Assembly (NCBI RefSeq): GCF_034702125.1 | Contig: NC_085865.1 | Coordinates: 16,677,889-16,741,888 of the forward strand | Direction: 5' to 3' | Source: Engraulis encrasicolus | Taxonomy: Eukaryota; Chordata; Actinopteri; Clupeiformes; Engraulidae | Length of the DNA stretch: 64,000 nucleotides | In this document: one piece after another, positions 27,725-39,297 of the stretch | Layout: each line of letters starts with the position of its first letter | Position numbering within the stretch: position 1 is the stretch's first letter | Translations under genes and position numbers: made by a program | The notes under the pieces: model-generated | Seen by the model: the letters and a program-made list of their open reading frames with translations, nothing else | What the model was told of the DNA's origin: nothing | Databases searched by the model: none

Positions 27725-28290
27725 ATCTCACTCATTTCGTGAAGTATTCACGAAAAAAAAAGGATTAATTTTCGTGGTGCATTCACGTTATTGGCCGTTT
27801 TTCGTGGTAGGGCAACGAAACGCTGCCTATTCACTTGAATTGCCCGACTGTTGCCTAGCGACCCACTAGTTTGATGCCCTTTCGGTAGCCTACCGTCACA
27901 TGGTAATCAAACATTTCAAACAAGCAATTTAGGGTTAGGTTTAGGGTCAAGGTTAGGGTTAAGGTTAGGGTTAGGGTTAGGGTTAGGGTTAGGTTTAGGG
28001 TTAAGTAGGGTTAAGGTTAGGGTTAGGTTTAGGTTTAGGTTTAGGGGACATAAGGCGTGAGTACCGAAAGGGCGTCGAATTAGTGAGTCCCGAGTGTATC
28101 AGCAGTGTTCTGTCAGCACCCCCTCCCCGCCCCTGCAGACGCTTGGATAACCATAGCAGCAGTGGGGCAATTCAAGTGAATAGGCAGCGTTTCGTTGCCC
28201 TACCACGAAAAACGGGCAATAACGTGAATGCACCACGAAAATTAATCTATTTTTTTCGTGAAGACTTTACGAAAGGCATGAGATAGGGCT
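27725..28290. mobile_element. Foldback element with internal TTAGGG-type repeats (copy 1)
   Basis: The left arm (about 27728-27896, 'tttcgtgaagtattcacgaa' ... 'gatgccctttcggta') and right arm (about 28050-28284) are inverted copies. Between them 27928-28046 is a run of TTAGGG, TTAGGT and TTAAGG units. The arms share 'ggcaacgaaacgctgcctat'. It lies directly upstream of A1, and its duplicate lies upstream of A2. Confidence 0.75.
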
Positions 28291-28825
28291 CCAAAACCAC
28301 ATAAAACAATGCAGGTAACCCACCTGTACGAAGGTGTCCCACCCCATATGTTGAAAATATAAATAAAAGAATTTTGAATAATTTTTGCTCAATTTGTACG
28401 CAAAAGCTTTTACGACTGCTCAAACCCAATTGATATGCCCTCAGAATCTGCTTCCGCTAGTCGGTTGCTGATGACATTTGCGGTTCACATCGGGTAGCTA
28501 CTCGTGGGATTGCAACAGAGTGAACGCCTACTTGATCCCACAGAAGGCAAAGCAGAACGTGTGTCCTGAAATTCTGTGCATGTGCAGTTCATCACATCAG
28601 TAGGAAAACAATCATTTGCAGCGTTGCTTTCATATATATGACCAATAACTTACTGGATAGCTATTATAATCTTGTTTTCATTATGATTCCAACCATATGG
28701 GTTGTGGATCCCTCAGTTGTCCCATATCTGTTTAATCATTCATTTTCAGGTGCCCATGGTTTTACTAATCTGAAATTGCAACCCTGAGGCGTAGCCAAGA
28801 TGGCCGCCATGTGACATGTCTTATT

Positions 28826-29122
28826 GAGTGCATCTTAATATGGGACCTTGCCTCCTCCACTTGCCTCCTCCACTCGCTTCTCGTCATGATGACATCACTG
28901 ACAACAGCATTATATTTCAATATCTTGCAAAAGCTCCATTGTAGAGTCTTTTTTTCTCGTTTGCAATTGGGATGGTGAATGAAAAACAGTCCCTCAAAAG
29001 TTGTTGTGGCTAGGCTGACAGCTGGGAAACTTTATCGTTTTCTCCACGGAGGAGGGGCCAGGAGGCGGGGCGAGGAGACAAGCGCAAATGGAGGAGGCAA
29101 GGTGGCATATTAAGATGCACTC
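28826..29122. mobile_element. MITE present only in block 1
   Basis: Inverted ends GAGTGCATCTTAATATGGGA and (right) 'gcatattaagatgcactc'. The corresponding place in block 2 (about 43979-43985, 'gtgttattttaaggg') is an empty site. A related copy in opposite orientation lies at 52049-52330, and a diverged relative at about 29610-29840 (block 2: 44480-44670). Confidence 0.8.
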
Positions 29123-29139
29123 ATTGTAAGGGCCCTTGT

Positions 29140-29329
29140 CCAAACCTAGGACAGTGCACTTGCAAGTGTATCAGCCTAATTAGTCACACCCAGTGATTGG
29201 ATACTCTTTGTTAGTCACACCCAGTGATTGGATATTCCGTAGAGTTCACCAAAGACTATCCTATCACTGGGCGTGACTAATTAGGCTGATACACTTGGAA
29301 GTGCACTGTCCTAGGATTTGAGACTTTGG
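29140..29329. mobile_element. Palindromic MITE (copy in block 1)
   Basis: Near-perfect inverted arms: 'ccaaacctaggacagtgcac' ... 'gtgcactgtcctagga', with 'gtgtatcagcctaattagtc' on each side. The core contains two direct copies of 'cacacccagtgattggata'. The duplicate is at 43997-44186. Confidence 0.8.
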
Positions 29330-29859
29330 TCAAAAATAGTCCGTCAGAGCAAGATATCGCAAAACACGCCCACCCAATGCAAAAGAGTGTGCTCAAGCTG
29401 GGTCTGCTAAGGGGGCGTTGTCCCCTCCTTCGTCTTTTATTTTTGTGGTGTTCGCAGAAGAAGTGCGCTACCACCATCTACAGCGCTAAGGGGACTCAAT
29501 TCATTCTCAACCTCAGGACTCCGAAGGTCTCCTAACCAAAGGTCTCCTAAAGGAGCGTTCACCCGACATAAAGTGGATAACGGAAAAGAATTAAAATGAC
29601 GCATCTCTGTCTAGAATATCTCTGCTTTGGTTACCCGTCAAGCAGACCTACGAAGGTTGAATTCCAATATGCGGACACCTGTCCTTCATTACTCACTTGC
29701 CTCCTTGTGATGACGTCACCGATAAAGGAATTGCATTTTAATATCCTGCAAAATTTCCATTCTAATATAATTTTCTCATTTGCAAACAGGATAGTGAATG
29801 AAGAATTGTCCTCCAAAAGTTGTGGCTCGGCAGAAAGCGGGGAAACCCACAAGCAAAGG

Positions 29860-30128
29860 ATGAGAGTTAGCCTGATAAACCAGACTAAATGTGGATGTCT
29901 AATTTAGTCTGGCCTCGATGCATAATACATCCGAAGATTGTTGATGAGAACAACCTTCCCTCAAAACCCTGCCCACTTTGATTCAAAACACATCTTCACG
30001 TTGTAATTGGTTTGCCAGATTCATGGCATTCTGGCTTCATTGAATCATTATGCGAGGCCAGACCCACCCGTAGGCAAAACATTTTGCCGTCCAGCGGGTG
30101 GCGCTGGTTCACCAGGCTAGATGAGAGT
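29860..30128. mobile_element. TAGCCTG...CAGGCTAG MITE with 8-bp target duplication
   Basis: The element at 29868-30120 starts TAGCCTGATAAACCAGAC and ends GGTTCACCAGGCTAG. ATGAGAGT flanks it at 29860-29867 and 30121-30128. It shares its ends with the element at 33861-34227. It is missing from block 2 as part of a larger deletion. Confidence 0.8.
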
Positions 30129-30933
30129 CTGAATATTGGAATCCACCCCAAGTCTTAACAACACACTGTAAAAGCACACCAAGGGGTTAAGTTTTGGGAA
30201 TAATTTTGCTATTAGCTGCAGGGCAATGGAACTCAAGAGTTGTGACAACTGGGGTACAGACTAACTATAGACTGACACAGAACCTCCACACAAGCAAAGA
30301 TGACTGCACTCTTGACAATCACTTCCTGGAACCATTTTAAAAACAAAATTGCCATAAGAAAATCTCACTTCATGTACTGAAATAAACGTGATCCAAGTTT
30401 GTATTAACTGCTAGCACATTTTAAGATATTTTAGCAGGCATCTCTAGCACATGCCTGCAATCACTTTAATAGACTAATAGGCAAGATGTGCTACAGTTTA
30501 ATACAGCCTGCATCAATACAACTGCATCATACATCTAAATTGTAGCTCACAAGCCCATGTCATCTACTACACGTCTAAAATTCAAGATTTTTCCACAATT
30601 TGGTGATACCGATGTGTGGGGTATTTTTTGGTTCTGGTCCACTGACTAAGGAAACAGTCAGACGATTTAACCTAATGTATAGGCAATAGGCTTTCTAAAG
30701 GTCCATATACTCTGGATGTGAGTTTTTGTTTAATGCATTGATTTGAGACATCCCCAAACTCCCGCTACAATCGAACCCGATATATTGCTGAAAAAGTGTA
30801 CAACTTCATACATTTTGTCCTCCAATTATCAATTAAAACTCATTTGAACATAAACAAGGTTTAGGACACAAAACTGAGCATCGGTCTGGGGTGTGCTCAC
30901 AATAATTTCAAAAAGGGGGAGGAAAAAATGCCA

Positions 30934-31233
30934 TTAACCCATTTTAGTCTGATGACTTGTATATGTTTAACCTTTGGTGCCCCGAGACACAAGCTGAATT
31001 TAGGCTCTTGAGATTTTAGCTTTATAAAAATAAATTAAAGAAAAGGATGTTACAACTGAATGAACACTTTCTAATGCAAGATAAGGGTCTTGGGGTTTAA
31101 ATGCAATGTCATGTTTTTACGTGCATCAGAGGCTAAGATATTTAGGTTTATAGGCAGAGGGCAACTTTCCCAACAAGGGCTTAGGCATTCAGCAGGCGTT
31201 TTTTTGCAGGTGCCTTAGGAATCAATGGGTTAA
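30934..31233. mobile_element. TTAA-flanked element with CCCATT...AATGGG ends
   Basis: Bounded by TTAA at 30934-30937 and 31230-31233, with inverted ends CCCATT and AATGGG. It contains a 'gaatgaacactttctaatg' core. The family recurs at 45498-45797 (duplicate), 61866-62105 and 62510-62805. Confidence 0.7.
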
Positions 31234-31456
31234 AGGACATCACCAAGGGTTCAGAATGGAAAGGAGTTGAATGGGGGAAATTAACTAACTTAGGGGACCA
31301 GAATTGCCTCTTTGCTTACCATATTGAAAATCTTTGCTTATGCACCACAAATAGTTCCTTGAGGAACTGATGAATTGGTTTCAGACTATCAAGACCCTTC
31401 ATGCTTCAGGAACAGACAAATAAACCAGAAACAGCAATGAAATGGGATTTTGAAAT

Positions 31457-31462
31457 TTTATT
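31457..31462 (-). terminator. Poly(A) signal AATAAA of gene B1
   Basis: Minus-strand AATAAA in the same sequence context as in A1, 0.64 kb past the B1 stop codon. Confidence 0.65.
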
Positions 31463-32098
31463 GAAACTTCAAAAGACACGACCTGGAGAGACAAATAAAA
31501 AGTAAAGTCACATTAGTATTTCACGTGTCAACCTTTAGAAACCATAAATCAGACAGCGGTTCCAAATACACACACACACACAATTCAGTCTTTGATCTCC
31601 AAAATGAACCAAGCATCTTGAAGCCTCAGGGTTGTAAAGCACACATCCATGTGTGGCACTAGAGGAACTGGAAAGGTCATAGTGACTCCAGCTGGTCTGA
31701 ACAGAATAGACTGGTTTTAAGTTAGGATTCATAAGGCATGGAGACAAGTGTAGAAAAGGAAGATCAATAAAATCCCACATTAAGGTGCAGGCAAAGGCAA
31801 AGCTTAGTGTGAGGAGTCACACACAATTGGAATTCCTTTTCGCGTTTCATTGTATGGCATGTTGATCTTTGAGGTCTTTAGATTCTCTACATCTAGGTAG
31901 AGGATATGAGGAAGACCTCAATGACCAAAACTTAATTCTGCAGTGCCATGGAAGAAAACAAAAAAAGGATTCAAGTGGCTTCTCACTCTAAAACATGTAA
32001 ACAAGTGTAGGCCTTGACCCAACCTGTGCTGAACTACCTACGAAATGCAAAATTGTTTCAACATACCCAACGAGTCCAGCTCTGGGTGGCAGCAACCT

Positions 32099-33098
32099 TC
32101 AGCTGAGAGAAGAGAGCTGCCGCTTCTGCTGGTGTTTAGACGTATGCCCTGCTGTGAGGGGCTGTTGCTCGGTCTGCTGTGCTGGTGTAGCCGGTGTAGA
32201 CAAGGATTGCTGTGTCTGTTGCACATGTTTGGAGATATGGGGCTTCTGGTCATCATAGATTTGTGTCACAGGATGTTTGGATTTGCCATGTTGAGGAATA
32301 CTACCCTCGTCTTGTTGCTTGGTCTGCTGCTTTGGCGGGGCTGTAGCCTGTGTTGTCAAGGATGGCTGTTGCATAGATTTGGACGCAGCCTGAGGCTTCT
32401 GGTCATCATACATCTGTGCCACAGGGGTTTTGGATTTGCCATGTTGAGGAATACTACCCCCATCTGGTTGCTTGGTCTGCTGCTTTGGTGGGGCTGTAGC
32501 CTGCGTTGTCAAGGATGGCTTTGGCTGTTGCACATGTTTGGAAGTAGCTTGAGGGTTCTGGTCATCATTGTAGATCTGGATCACAGGTCGTTTGGATTCA
32601 TCTCTGATAACCTGCTGCTCATCTTTGATAACCTGCTGTTGATCTTCAGATAAAATGTGCATTGGGTTGCTGCTGCTGGATGGCTTGGAATGAATGTTGT
32701 TGCTGACACTTGTGGATGGTTGGAAGTCAATGTCACTTGCAGATGCCACTTCAATGCTGTTGCTGACACTTGTAGAGGGTTTGAAGCCAATCACTCCACC
32801 CCTGACACCTATGGGTGGATTTAGTTTTAGTTGGGAACACAATACCTACACAGATATCCATAATAAGGGTGTTACTACCATCTCAAAAAGGTAAATCTAT
32901 TGAGCAAGGTTACTTCACCTACCATTTGCAAGCCCTAGGTCATAGGAGGCAATGGCTACAAAAAGCACAGCCAGGCTACAAACAAAAAGTGAAAAATGTC
33001 AAGACATGATATCACTTTTAAATAGCCTAATTTATTTAGAAATACCAGATGGTTAAAAAAACATACCTTAACTGTTTTCCATTTGCACCCCACATCAT
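32099..33098 (-). CDS. Array gene B1: secreted Gln/Lys-rich repeat protein (intact)
   Basis: Unrecognised family, intact. Exons: 33098-33067, 32975-32923, 32808-32099, giving 264 residues. The leader is MMWGANGKQLSLAVLFVAIA. Next comes an N-terminal region with two related motifs (GFKPSTSVSNSI and DFQPSTSVSNNI), a Gln/Glu-rich linker (QQQVIKDEQQVIRDESKRPV) and three repeat units of the PV-Q-Y-D type. The last unit runs into the conserved ending EQQPLTAGH...QQKRQLSSLS. There is no cysteine or tryptophan after the leader. The exon 3 acceptor (CCCATAG) is weakly pyrimidine-rich but is the one that keeps the frame. The final Lys-Arg could be a convertase site; that is inference. Confidence 0.78.
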
Positions 33099-33169
33099 CC
33101 AGTTGTTAATAGCTGCTGCCACCACACAATCGACACAATGTCACATTGCAGCAGTTGCATCAAGGCAGC

Positions 33170-33202
33170 TTTTAAGGCAGATTAGATTTTGTTTCAACCA
33201 AT
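33170..33202 (-). promoter_or_regulatory. Core promoter of gene B1
   Basis: Inverted CCAAT box (33202-33198) and TTAAAA (33175-33170) at the same spacing from the start codon as in A1. Confidence 0.5.
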
Positions 33203-33424
33203 CACACAATGATTAGGGAATTAAGGTCAGCTGAAGAGGTAATTAGTGTAATAATCAGGTGTGCTGTATTGAATTGTATCCTTTGGAGTCTGACTGTCCA
33301 TTACTCAAAACCACATTCAAAACAATGCAGATGGCACCTGTGTTAATGTGATACATATTATGTCACACATATTATGTTGAAAATATAAATAAAAGAATTT
33401 TGATTCATTTGTGCACATACCTGC

Positions 33425-33650
33425 TTAAAGGTGCACTGTGCAGGAAATGGTCAAAAAAGGCACTACAACTATGCTGCTCATTGAAACTGGGTTGCCTATT
33501 GCCAAATGGAGCATGGTGAAGATACCCCTTTTCATGTAGCCTATGAAAAGTGCAATTTTCCCAATCATAGTGAATACTTTGAATTTGATGGTGGTGGTAA
33601 GTATTCATGAAAAAGGTAAGTGAATGGGTAGCATGCATTCTGGAAATAAG
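33425..33650. mobile_element. Truncated TTAA-type element (relative of 23813-24170)
   Basis: Begins after TTAA with 'aggtgcactgtgcaggaaat' and shares 'tttgatggtggtggtaagta' with the reverse complement of the complete copy. A second copy sits at 47882-48110 in block 2. Confidence 0.6.
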
Positions 33651-33852
33651 CAACTAAAATATATAAACTCTGTTCCAATTTCTACAGTGTATGCTTGCAT
33701 ACCAAAGTGAACTACTATTGGCCGAATACCCTCTGCTATGATATGAGTTAGCCTTCCCGTCAAGGAAAGCTACTTGGCCTTGAGCCGCGGCCCCAAATTT
33801 TGGCCATCGGTGCCATCTGGGGGGAGGAATGCTAACATTTTTTTTTGGTTAA

Positions 33853-34235
33853 GTATATCCTTGCCTGGCTCTTGCCCGACCTGTAGTTCCGCACAGCTTT
33901 GTGAGCTCCACTACTAGGTCTGGGAGCATGTAGCAGGATTCCATTTCTACAGTCAAACAAAAAAATCGCAGCATTTATTGCTTCAATATCAACAAATTCT
34001 TTCAAAACCATTTTCTGTTGATCTCTAAAGCGTCAATATGGTCTATAATATGACCTGTGACTCCTCAATGTGAGCTGCCAGTGATATTGAAGTGATAAAT
34101 GCTCGGCATTATTTTTTGAGTCCAGAAATTGAATCCTGCCACATGCTCCCAGACCGATGTGTGTGTTTGGAGTGCCACCAGGGGGCTCCAGAGCACACAC
34201 ACGGAGGTCTGGTAGGAACCAGGCTAGGTATATCC
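33853..34235. mobile_element. MITE nested in the palindrome's left arm
   Basis: The element at 33861-34227 begins TTGCCTGGCTCTTGCCCGAC and ends GGTAGGAACCAGGCTAG, flanked by GTATATCC at 33853-33860 and 34228-34235. A second internal inversion pairs 'ggtctgggagcatgt' with 'acatgctcccagacc'. The right palindrome arm has no such insertion. Confidence 0.8.
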
Positions 34236-35099
34236 CCCCACTACTAGAAAAAGCCTGATAGCAGTCACGGGGTGGTAACGAAACCCCTTTTTTTCGGCTC
34301 TTGAAGTGACTACCCCCTCTATTAAATTCCATTTTTGAATTCGGATGCATGTCTAGTTCAGGCTTATTTCGTGAGGTATTGCCAATATTCTATACCATGG
34401 TGCCTGGTATTACCGGAAAGGGGACCTTTCAGGGTTTCATTTAAGCCCATTGGTGAATCTGTCTGATATACACAGAGGTCACAGCACTTCATTAAATCAG
34501 ACATAGCTCACATTTTCCAACAACTCTTGGCTAAACTGTCTGCTTTCGTTTATCTCTGTGGCGTGAAAGAACACCAAGGACATAAAATTGGACAACCTCA
34601 ATACTCTTTGGAGTCTGCTGATTCAGAAAATGTATAATATGCCCATACAATTATTTTGTTTGCGCTTGAGAGAGCGTTAAATTTGACTTGTGCAACCAGC
34701 AAAAGTCTTCAAAATAATAGCCAATACATGTAGGTCATCTGTTGGAAATATTGGGCCTTTTTCCTTCCAAAGTGTCTGCTTGGCATGACTGCTTGGCATT
34801 AGGCCTTCATTTAAGATCATTACTAAATCTCTCTGACATACTCAGAGGTCACAGCACTTCATTAAACCAGAAATAATAATAACAAATGTCGCCTAAACTG
34901 TATGCTTTCTTTTGTCCCTACGTACTGTAAACCATGGGAAAACATCAAGGACACAAACCCCAACCATTTCAATACTCAAGGCACTCTTCTAATTCAGACA
35001 ATGTATGATATACCCATACAATGTATTGTGAGAGCCTTAAAAAAGGCCATAATGATCATTAATATGACATATTTTAAGTCCAATTCTGTCCTACCTCTT

Positions 35100-35480
35100 T
35101 ATAGACGTAAGGAAATGTAAGGAGACATAAGACATAAGGAGATAAAAGAGATGAGCAGGGGCATGGGGAGGCACTGTATGTAGATGTAGAGTTGGGGGGG
35201 GGCAGGGGGAGAAGTAGGGGTGAGGTGAGTGGGGGCAATTGAGGGGGGGGGCACTGTTGGGTGGGGGGCAAGGCCAGGGTAATGGAGGTAGGTGAGTGTA
35301 GGGCACAGGTGAGTGGGGCGTACTATGAAGTGGGGGGGCAAGAGGGGTAGTGGGGGTAGGCGAGGGGGGAGGGCACCGTTGGGGGGGGGGGGGGCTTAAA
35401 GGAAAGTGAGGGGGGTTGGGGAGATAAGACACTGTAGGGTGGGGAGGGAAGTGGGGTGAGATACTGTAGAGCAGTTGGGG
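35100..35480. repeat. G-rich low-complexity tract
   Basis: Strongly strand-asymmetric: many runs of four to ten G on the plus strand separated by short spacers such as 'aggtgagtg'. The density of G-runs makes quadruplex formation plausible. The proline-rich open frames on the opposite strand are a by-product of the composition. Confidence 0.85.
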
Positions 35481-36518
35481 GTAAGGGTGGATAAATGTTT
35501 GAAAATATTTGGAATAGTTTCAGAAACGTCTACCATATTCAATGTTGGAGGGAATTTGAGAAGCCCTAGTTTCAGCAGTGTTGTGTATATGTTTAATTGA
35601 GCAATTTTTGACCACTTTCTTTTGGATATGTCAAGGTGGCAAAATTGAAATTCACCTTCTATTGTTCAGCCATGCTCATATCGAACTGTGTGACAACATC
35701 AGCATCTTCAAAATGACCCGTAAACAGTGGCTGAAAACAAACCAGACCTGCTCCTTTTAATTAATAGTATGAACATTGTTTTACTCTGTATATATTTGGT
35801 GTTTGTGGTAAAATGTCATGTCTTCTGTAATGCAGTATTGTTTTTTGTATTATGGATACCTGCCTTAGGACTACGGATGACATTTGGCAACTATGCAAAT
35901 GCCAACATATTTATATTGATGTTTTTTAACTGATGTATTGATTAGTGTGTATTGTCCTAATCAAATGAATGAATGAATGAATGAATAAATGAATTAATAC
36001 ATTTGTCCATTAGGCAATAGGAAATAATTGTGCTGAAAAAAAAGGAACCGTACTCATCAACGAATATAGGCTTACGTCATTGCAAGGACCATAGGCCTAG
36101 TTATTTCAGCAGTTGACTGTCTATGTGCCATTTGACCATTGTAGGAGGACCATTCTCTGCTTATTTTTTGTTTGTTTAGTCAACCTTTGGTAAAATATCT
36201 GTAATAGAACACAACAGAAAAGTGCTGAAAAAAAGTAATCTACTATGTAGTATATTATGGCCCCACAGTATTGGAAAAAAATGCATGAAAGTCATCCATT
36301 TTGAGAAATAGCAGCCATATTGACTTTTAACACAAATTTGAGATGGCATCAAGTTTGAATCTCTTCCACACGCGGGCTCTCGCGTGCGCACCCGCGCACG
36401 CACGCACGCACACACACAGAGTTGAAGAGTGGAAATCACAGAGTTGTATAGGGACGATCATGGAGTTATTGAGTCCAATATTTATGGATAAATATGCCGT
36501 CTCCGTCTCCAAATGGAC

Positions 36519-36643
<125 letters not shown>

Positions 36644-37170
36644 TTTCTGCCTTTTCTGTATGGCAAAAATGTAGCCTATGAAATTATCATTTGGGGAAGG
36701 GCTACCATATTGAATTTTGGGCAATAGTTTTCAATTTCTTTCAATAATCTGTGAAATGTCTGGCAGGACAACAGGTCTATTATTAAGCAGTTCACTATAT
36801 GTGCAATTTGATCATTTACTGACAACAGTACCATTTCAAAGCAGATTTATACATTCGTATACACATACAGACATACTGTATGTATATATATACACTATGT
36901 ATACATACATATATTCATTCATTTCTCTTTTTATCCAACATTTGCATGCATGTCTGTAAGGAGATAGTACAGAATTGGTCAGAAAATAGGTCATTAGGGC
37001 CTTGAGGATCATTAGGGCCTTTTAAAGGCTCCCGCAAATATTGTATTATACATTATACATTTTCTGAATCAACAGCATGCCTAGATTTTTAAAATCATTG
37101 GGTTTTGTGTCCCTGATGTTTTCCCATGGTATATGGACAAGATGAATCATACAGTAGAGACGGAATTTGT

Positions 37171-37688
37171 GAGAAATTACTGGTTTAAAGGATAACGCCA
37201 GCCAATTTCAACATGCATATAATGTTCACACTACCCTGGACTTGTCAGTACCTGAGATTTTTTTTTTCTTCAGCCTTTTCCAAGATCCTGGTCATTGTAA
37301 TGGGGGCAGGTGTTACCTTTTGGGAAAATATTTGGAGTAGGCCCATGTTAACATTTTTTTTAAATGTAAGCAAAATCTGCCCCTATTAGAATAGCAGCAT
37401 GCAGCATCTCCGGGTACTGATAAGTCAAGGGTAGTGTGAGCAATACAACAGCATATTGAAATTGGCAGGAGTGATCATTTAACTATTTTTTTTGGGGGGG
37501 CTTTTCAAGCCTTTGTTTTTTTGTTTATATGAGACAGGACAGTGAAGGAGGTGACAGGAAGCGAGTTGGGAGGGAGAGATGGGGGAGGGTCGGCAAAGGG
37601 CACGGTTCGTAATAGAACCCAGGTCGGCCGCGTAGTAGACCAGCGCCCTACCATTAGGCCATGATAGGGCCGAGAAATTACTGGTTTA
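37171..37688 (-). mobile_element. SINE with 17-bp target duplication, itself split by a TTAA element
   Basis: GAGAAATTACTGGTTTA occurs at 37171-37187 and 37672-37688. The inserted DNA consists of a TTAA-bounded MITE (37189-37478, TTAA at 37185-37188 and 37479-37482, ends AGGATAACGCCAGCC...GGCAGGAGTGATCAT) and a minus-strand SINE (37484-37671, tRNA head with 'ggtcggccgcgtagtagacc'). Order of events: the SINE landed first, then the TTAA element hit the left duplication. Confidence 0.75.
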
Positions 37689-39297
37689 ATGACCTCTGTG
37701 AATGTCAGACAGTCAGTAATGGGCCTAAAATATGAAAGGCCGAAGGGTCCCCTTTCCAGTGATACCCAGCACAAACATTGGCAGGAAAAAAGGACTGATG
37801 TTTCCAGCTAATGACCTGCTATATTGGCTACTATTTTGAAGACTATTGGTGGTTACACAAGTCAAATTTTAGGCCCTCAGAAACATATACAAAATAATTG
37901 TATGGGCATATTATACATTTTCTGAATGAACAGACTCCACCGAGTATTGAGGTTGTCTAATTTTGTGTCCTTGGCGTTCTTTCATGCCACAGAGATAAAC
38001 GAAATCAAACAGTTTAGCCAACATTTGTGAGAAAATGTGACCTATGTCTGGTTTAATGAAGTGCTGTGACCTCTGTGTGTGTCAGAAAGATTCAGCAATG
38101 GACTTAAATGAAAGAATTAAAGGTCCCCTTTCCAGTAATACCAAGCGCTATTGTATAGAATATTGACAATACCCCAAGCTGTCCTGGACCTTCTTTCGAG
38201 CAACTGCACTTAAAGATGTTCTAGCCATCATTGTATTTGTCTGGTAAAAGGCCTCAGGTGCAGACGTGTGTGAACTGAGAGTGTGCGGAAACCAGGCAAC
38301 CATAGACAGTTCAGATGAAGGGGATGACATGGAAGATGAGTACTGACGAAGATATAATATAAATCTACATGAAACTATTCTTTCATTAAACATATTCCCT
38401 TTGCAAGATGTTTCTTTATTGACTTGCAACCCCTTGTATAGGGTCTCAGTCTACTTGTTTATGAAATAGCCTATATAAAATGTTGTATATGAACATTTAT
38501 CTAAATTCTGTTAATGAGATACCATATCTGAGTGGTTACCCAATGCCCTATCATTCCAGGGCCTACCGTTTAGATTGTATTTCTTCACATACACTACAAT
38601 AATTGAACACTGGGTCCTATTTTGAAGACATTTTTGCTGGTTGCACAAGTAACATTTCAGGCTCTCACAAACATATACTAAATGATTGTATGGGCATATT
38701 ATAAATTTTCGGAATCAGCAGAGTGCCCTGAGTATTGAGGTTGTTAACTTTGGTGTCCTTGGTGTTCTTCCATGCCACAGATGTAAACGAAAGTGCACAG
38801 TTTAGGCACAATTTGTGTGAAAATGGGAGCTATTTCTGGTTTAATGACGTGCTGTGGCTTCTGTGCATGTCTGACAGATTATGGGCTCATTAATGGGCTT
38901 AAATGAAAGCCTGAAAGGTCCCCTTTCCAGTGATAACAAGCACAATGGTATAAAACATTGGCAATACCCTCAACATAAGCCATAACTACACAGTCGATAT
39001 ATAAAAAAAAAAAACAGTATTTATTATAGGGGGGGGGGGGGTAGTAACTTCAAGAGCTGAAAAGTGATTTCGCTACCACCCCATGACCGCCATCAAGCTT
39101 TCTACTAGTGGGGGGGATATACCTTGCCAAAAAACATTGCTAGCATTCCTCCCCCCAGATGGCACCGGTCGACCCCTGCGGCTCATAGCCTATTGGGAAG
39201 TTTTGCCACCTCAGGTGATACCAATGTCCTTTTTTAGTCCTGGCCCATGTACTAAAGGTGAGTGATTCAGTAGGACACCTGATCTGAACACAAACAT

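Larger units (their letters stand above)
25030..33773. repeat. Segmental duplication block 1 (genes A1 and B1)
   Basis: Collinear with 39210-48227. The homology runs from the 3' flank of A1 ('tggcccatgtactaaa') to 'gtcaaggaaagctac' just before 33774, where the copies diverge abruptly. It covers both genes, their promoters, the telomere-repeat element and the spacer. Block 1 carries insertions at 25608-26001 and 28826-29122 that block 2 lacks. It also retains a 360-bp segment (29828-30190) deleted from block 2. Confidence 0.85.

Noticed and set aside
27928..28046. True telomere or chromosome-fusion remnant
   Set aside because: The TTAGGG-like tract is short, irregular, enclosed by inverted arms and duplicated with the local block. 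It belongs to a mobile foldback element.
35091..35432. Proline-rich open frame on the minus strand
   Set aside because: It is the complement of the G-rich tract; no leader, splice sites or conservation are visible.
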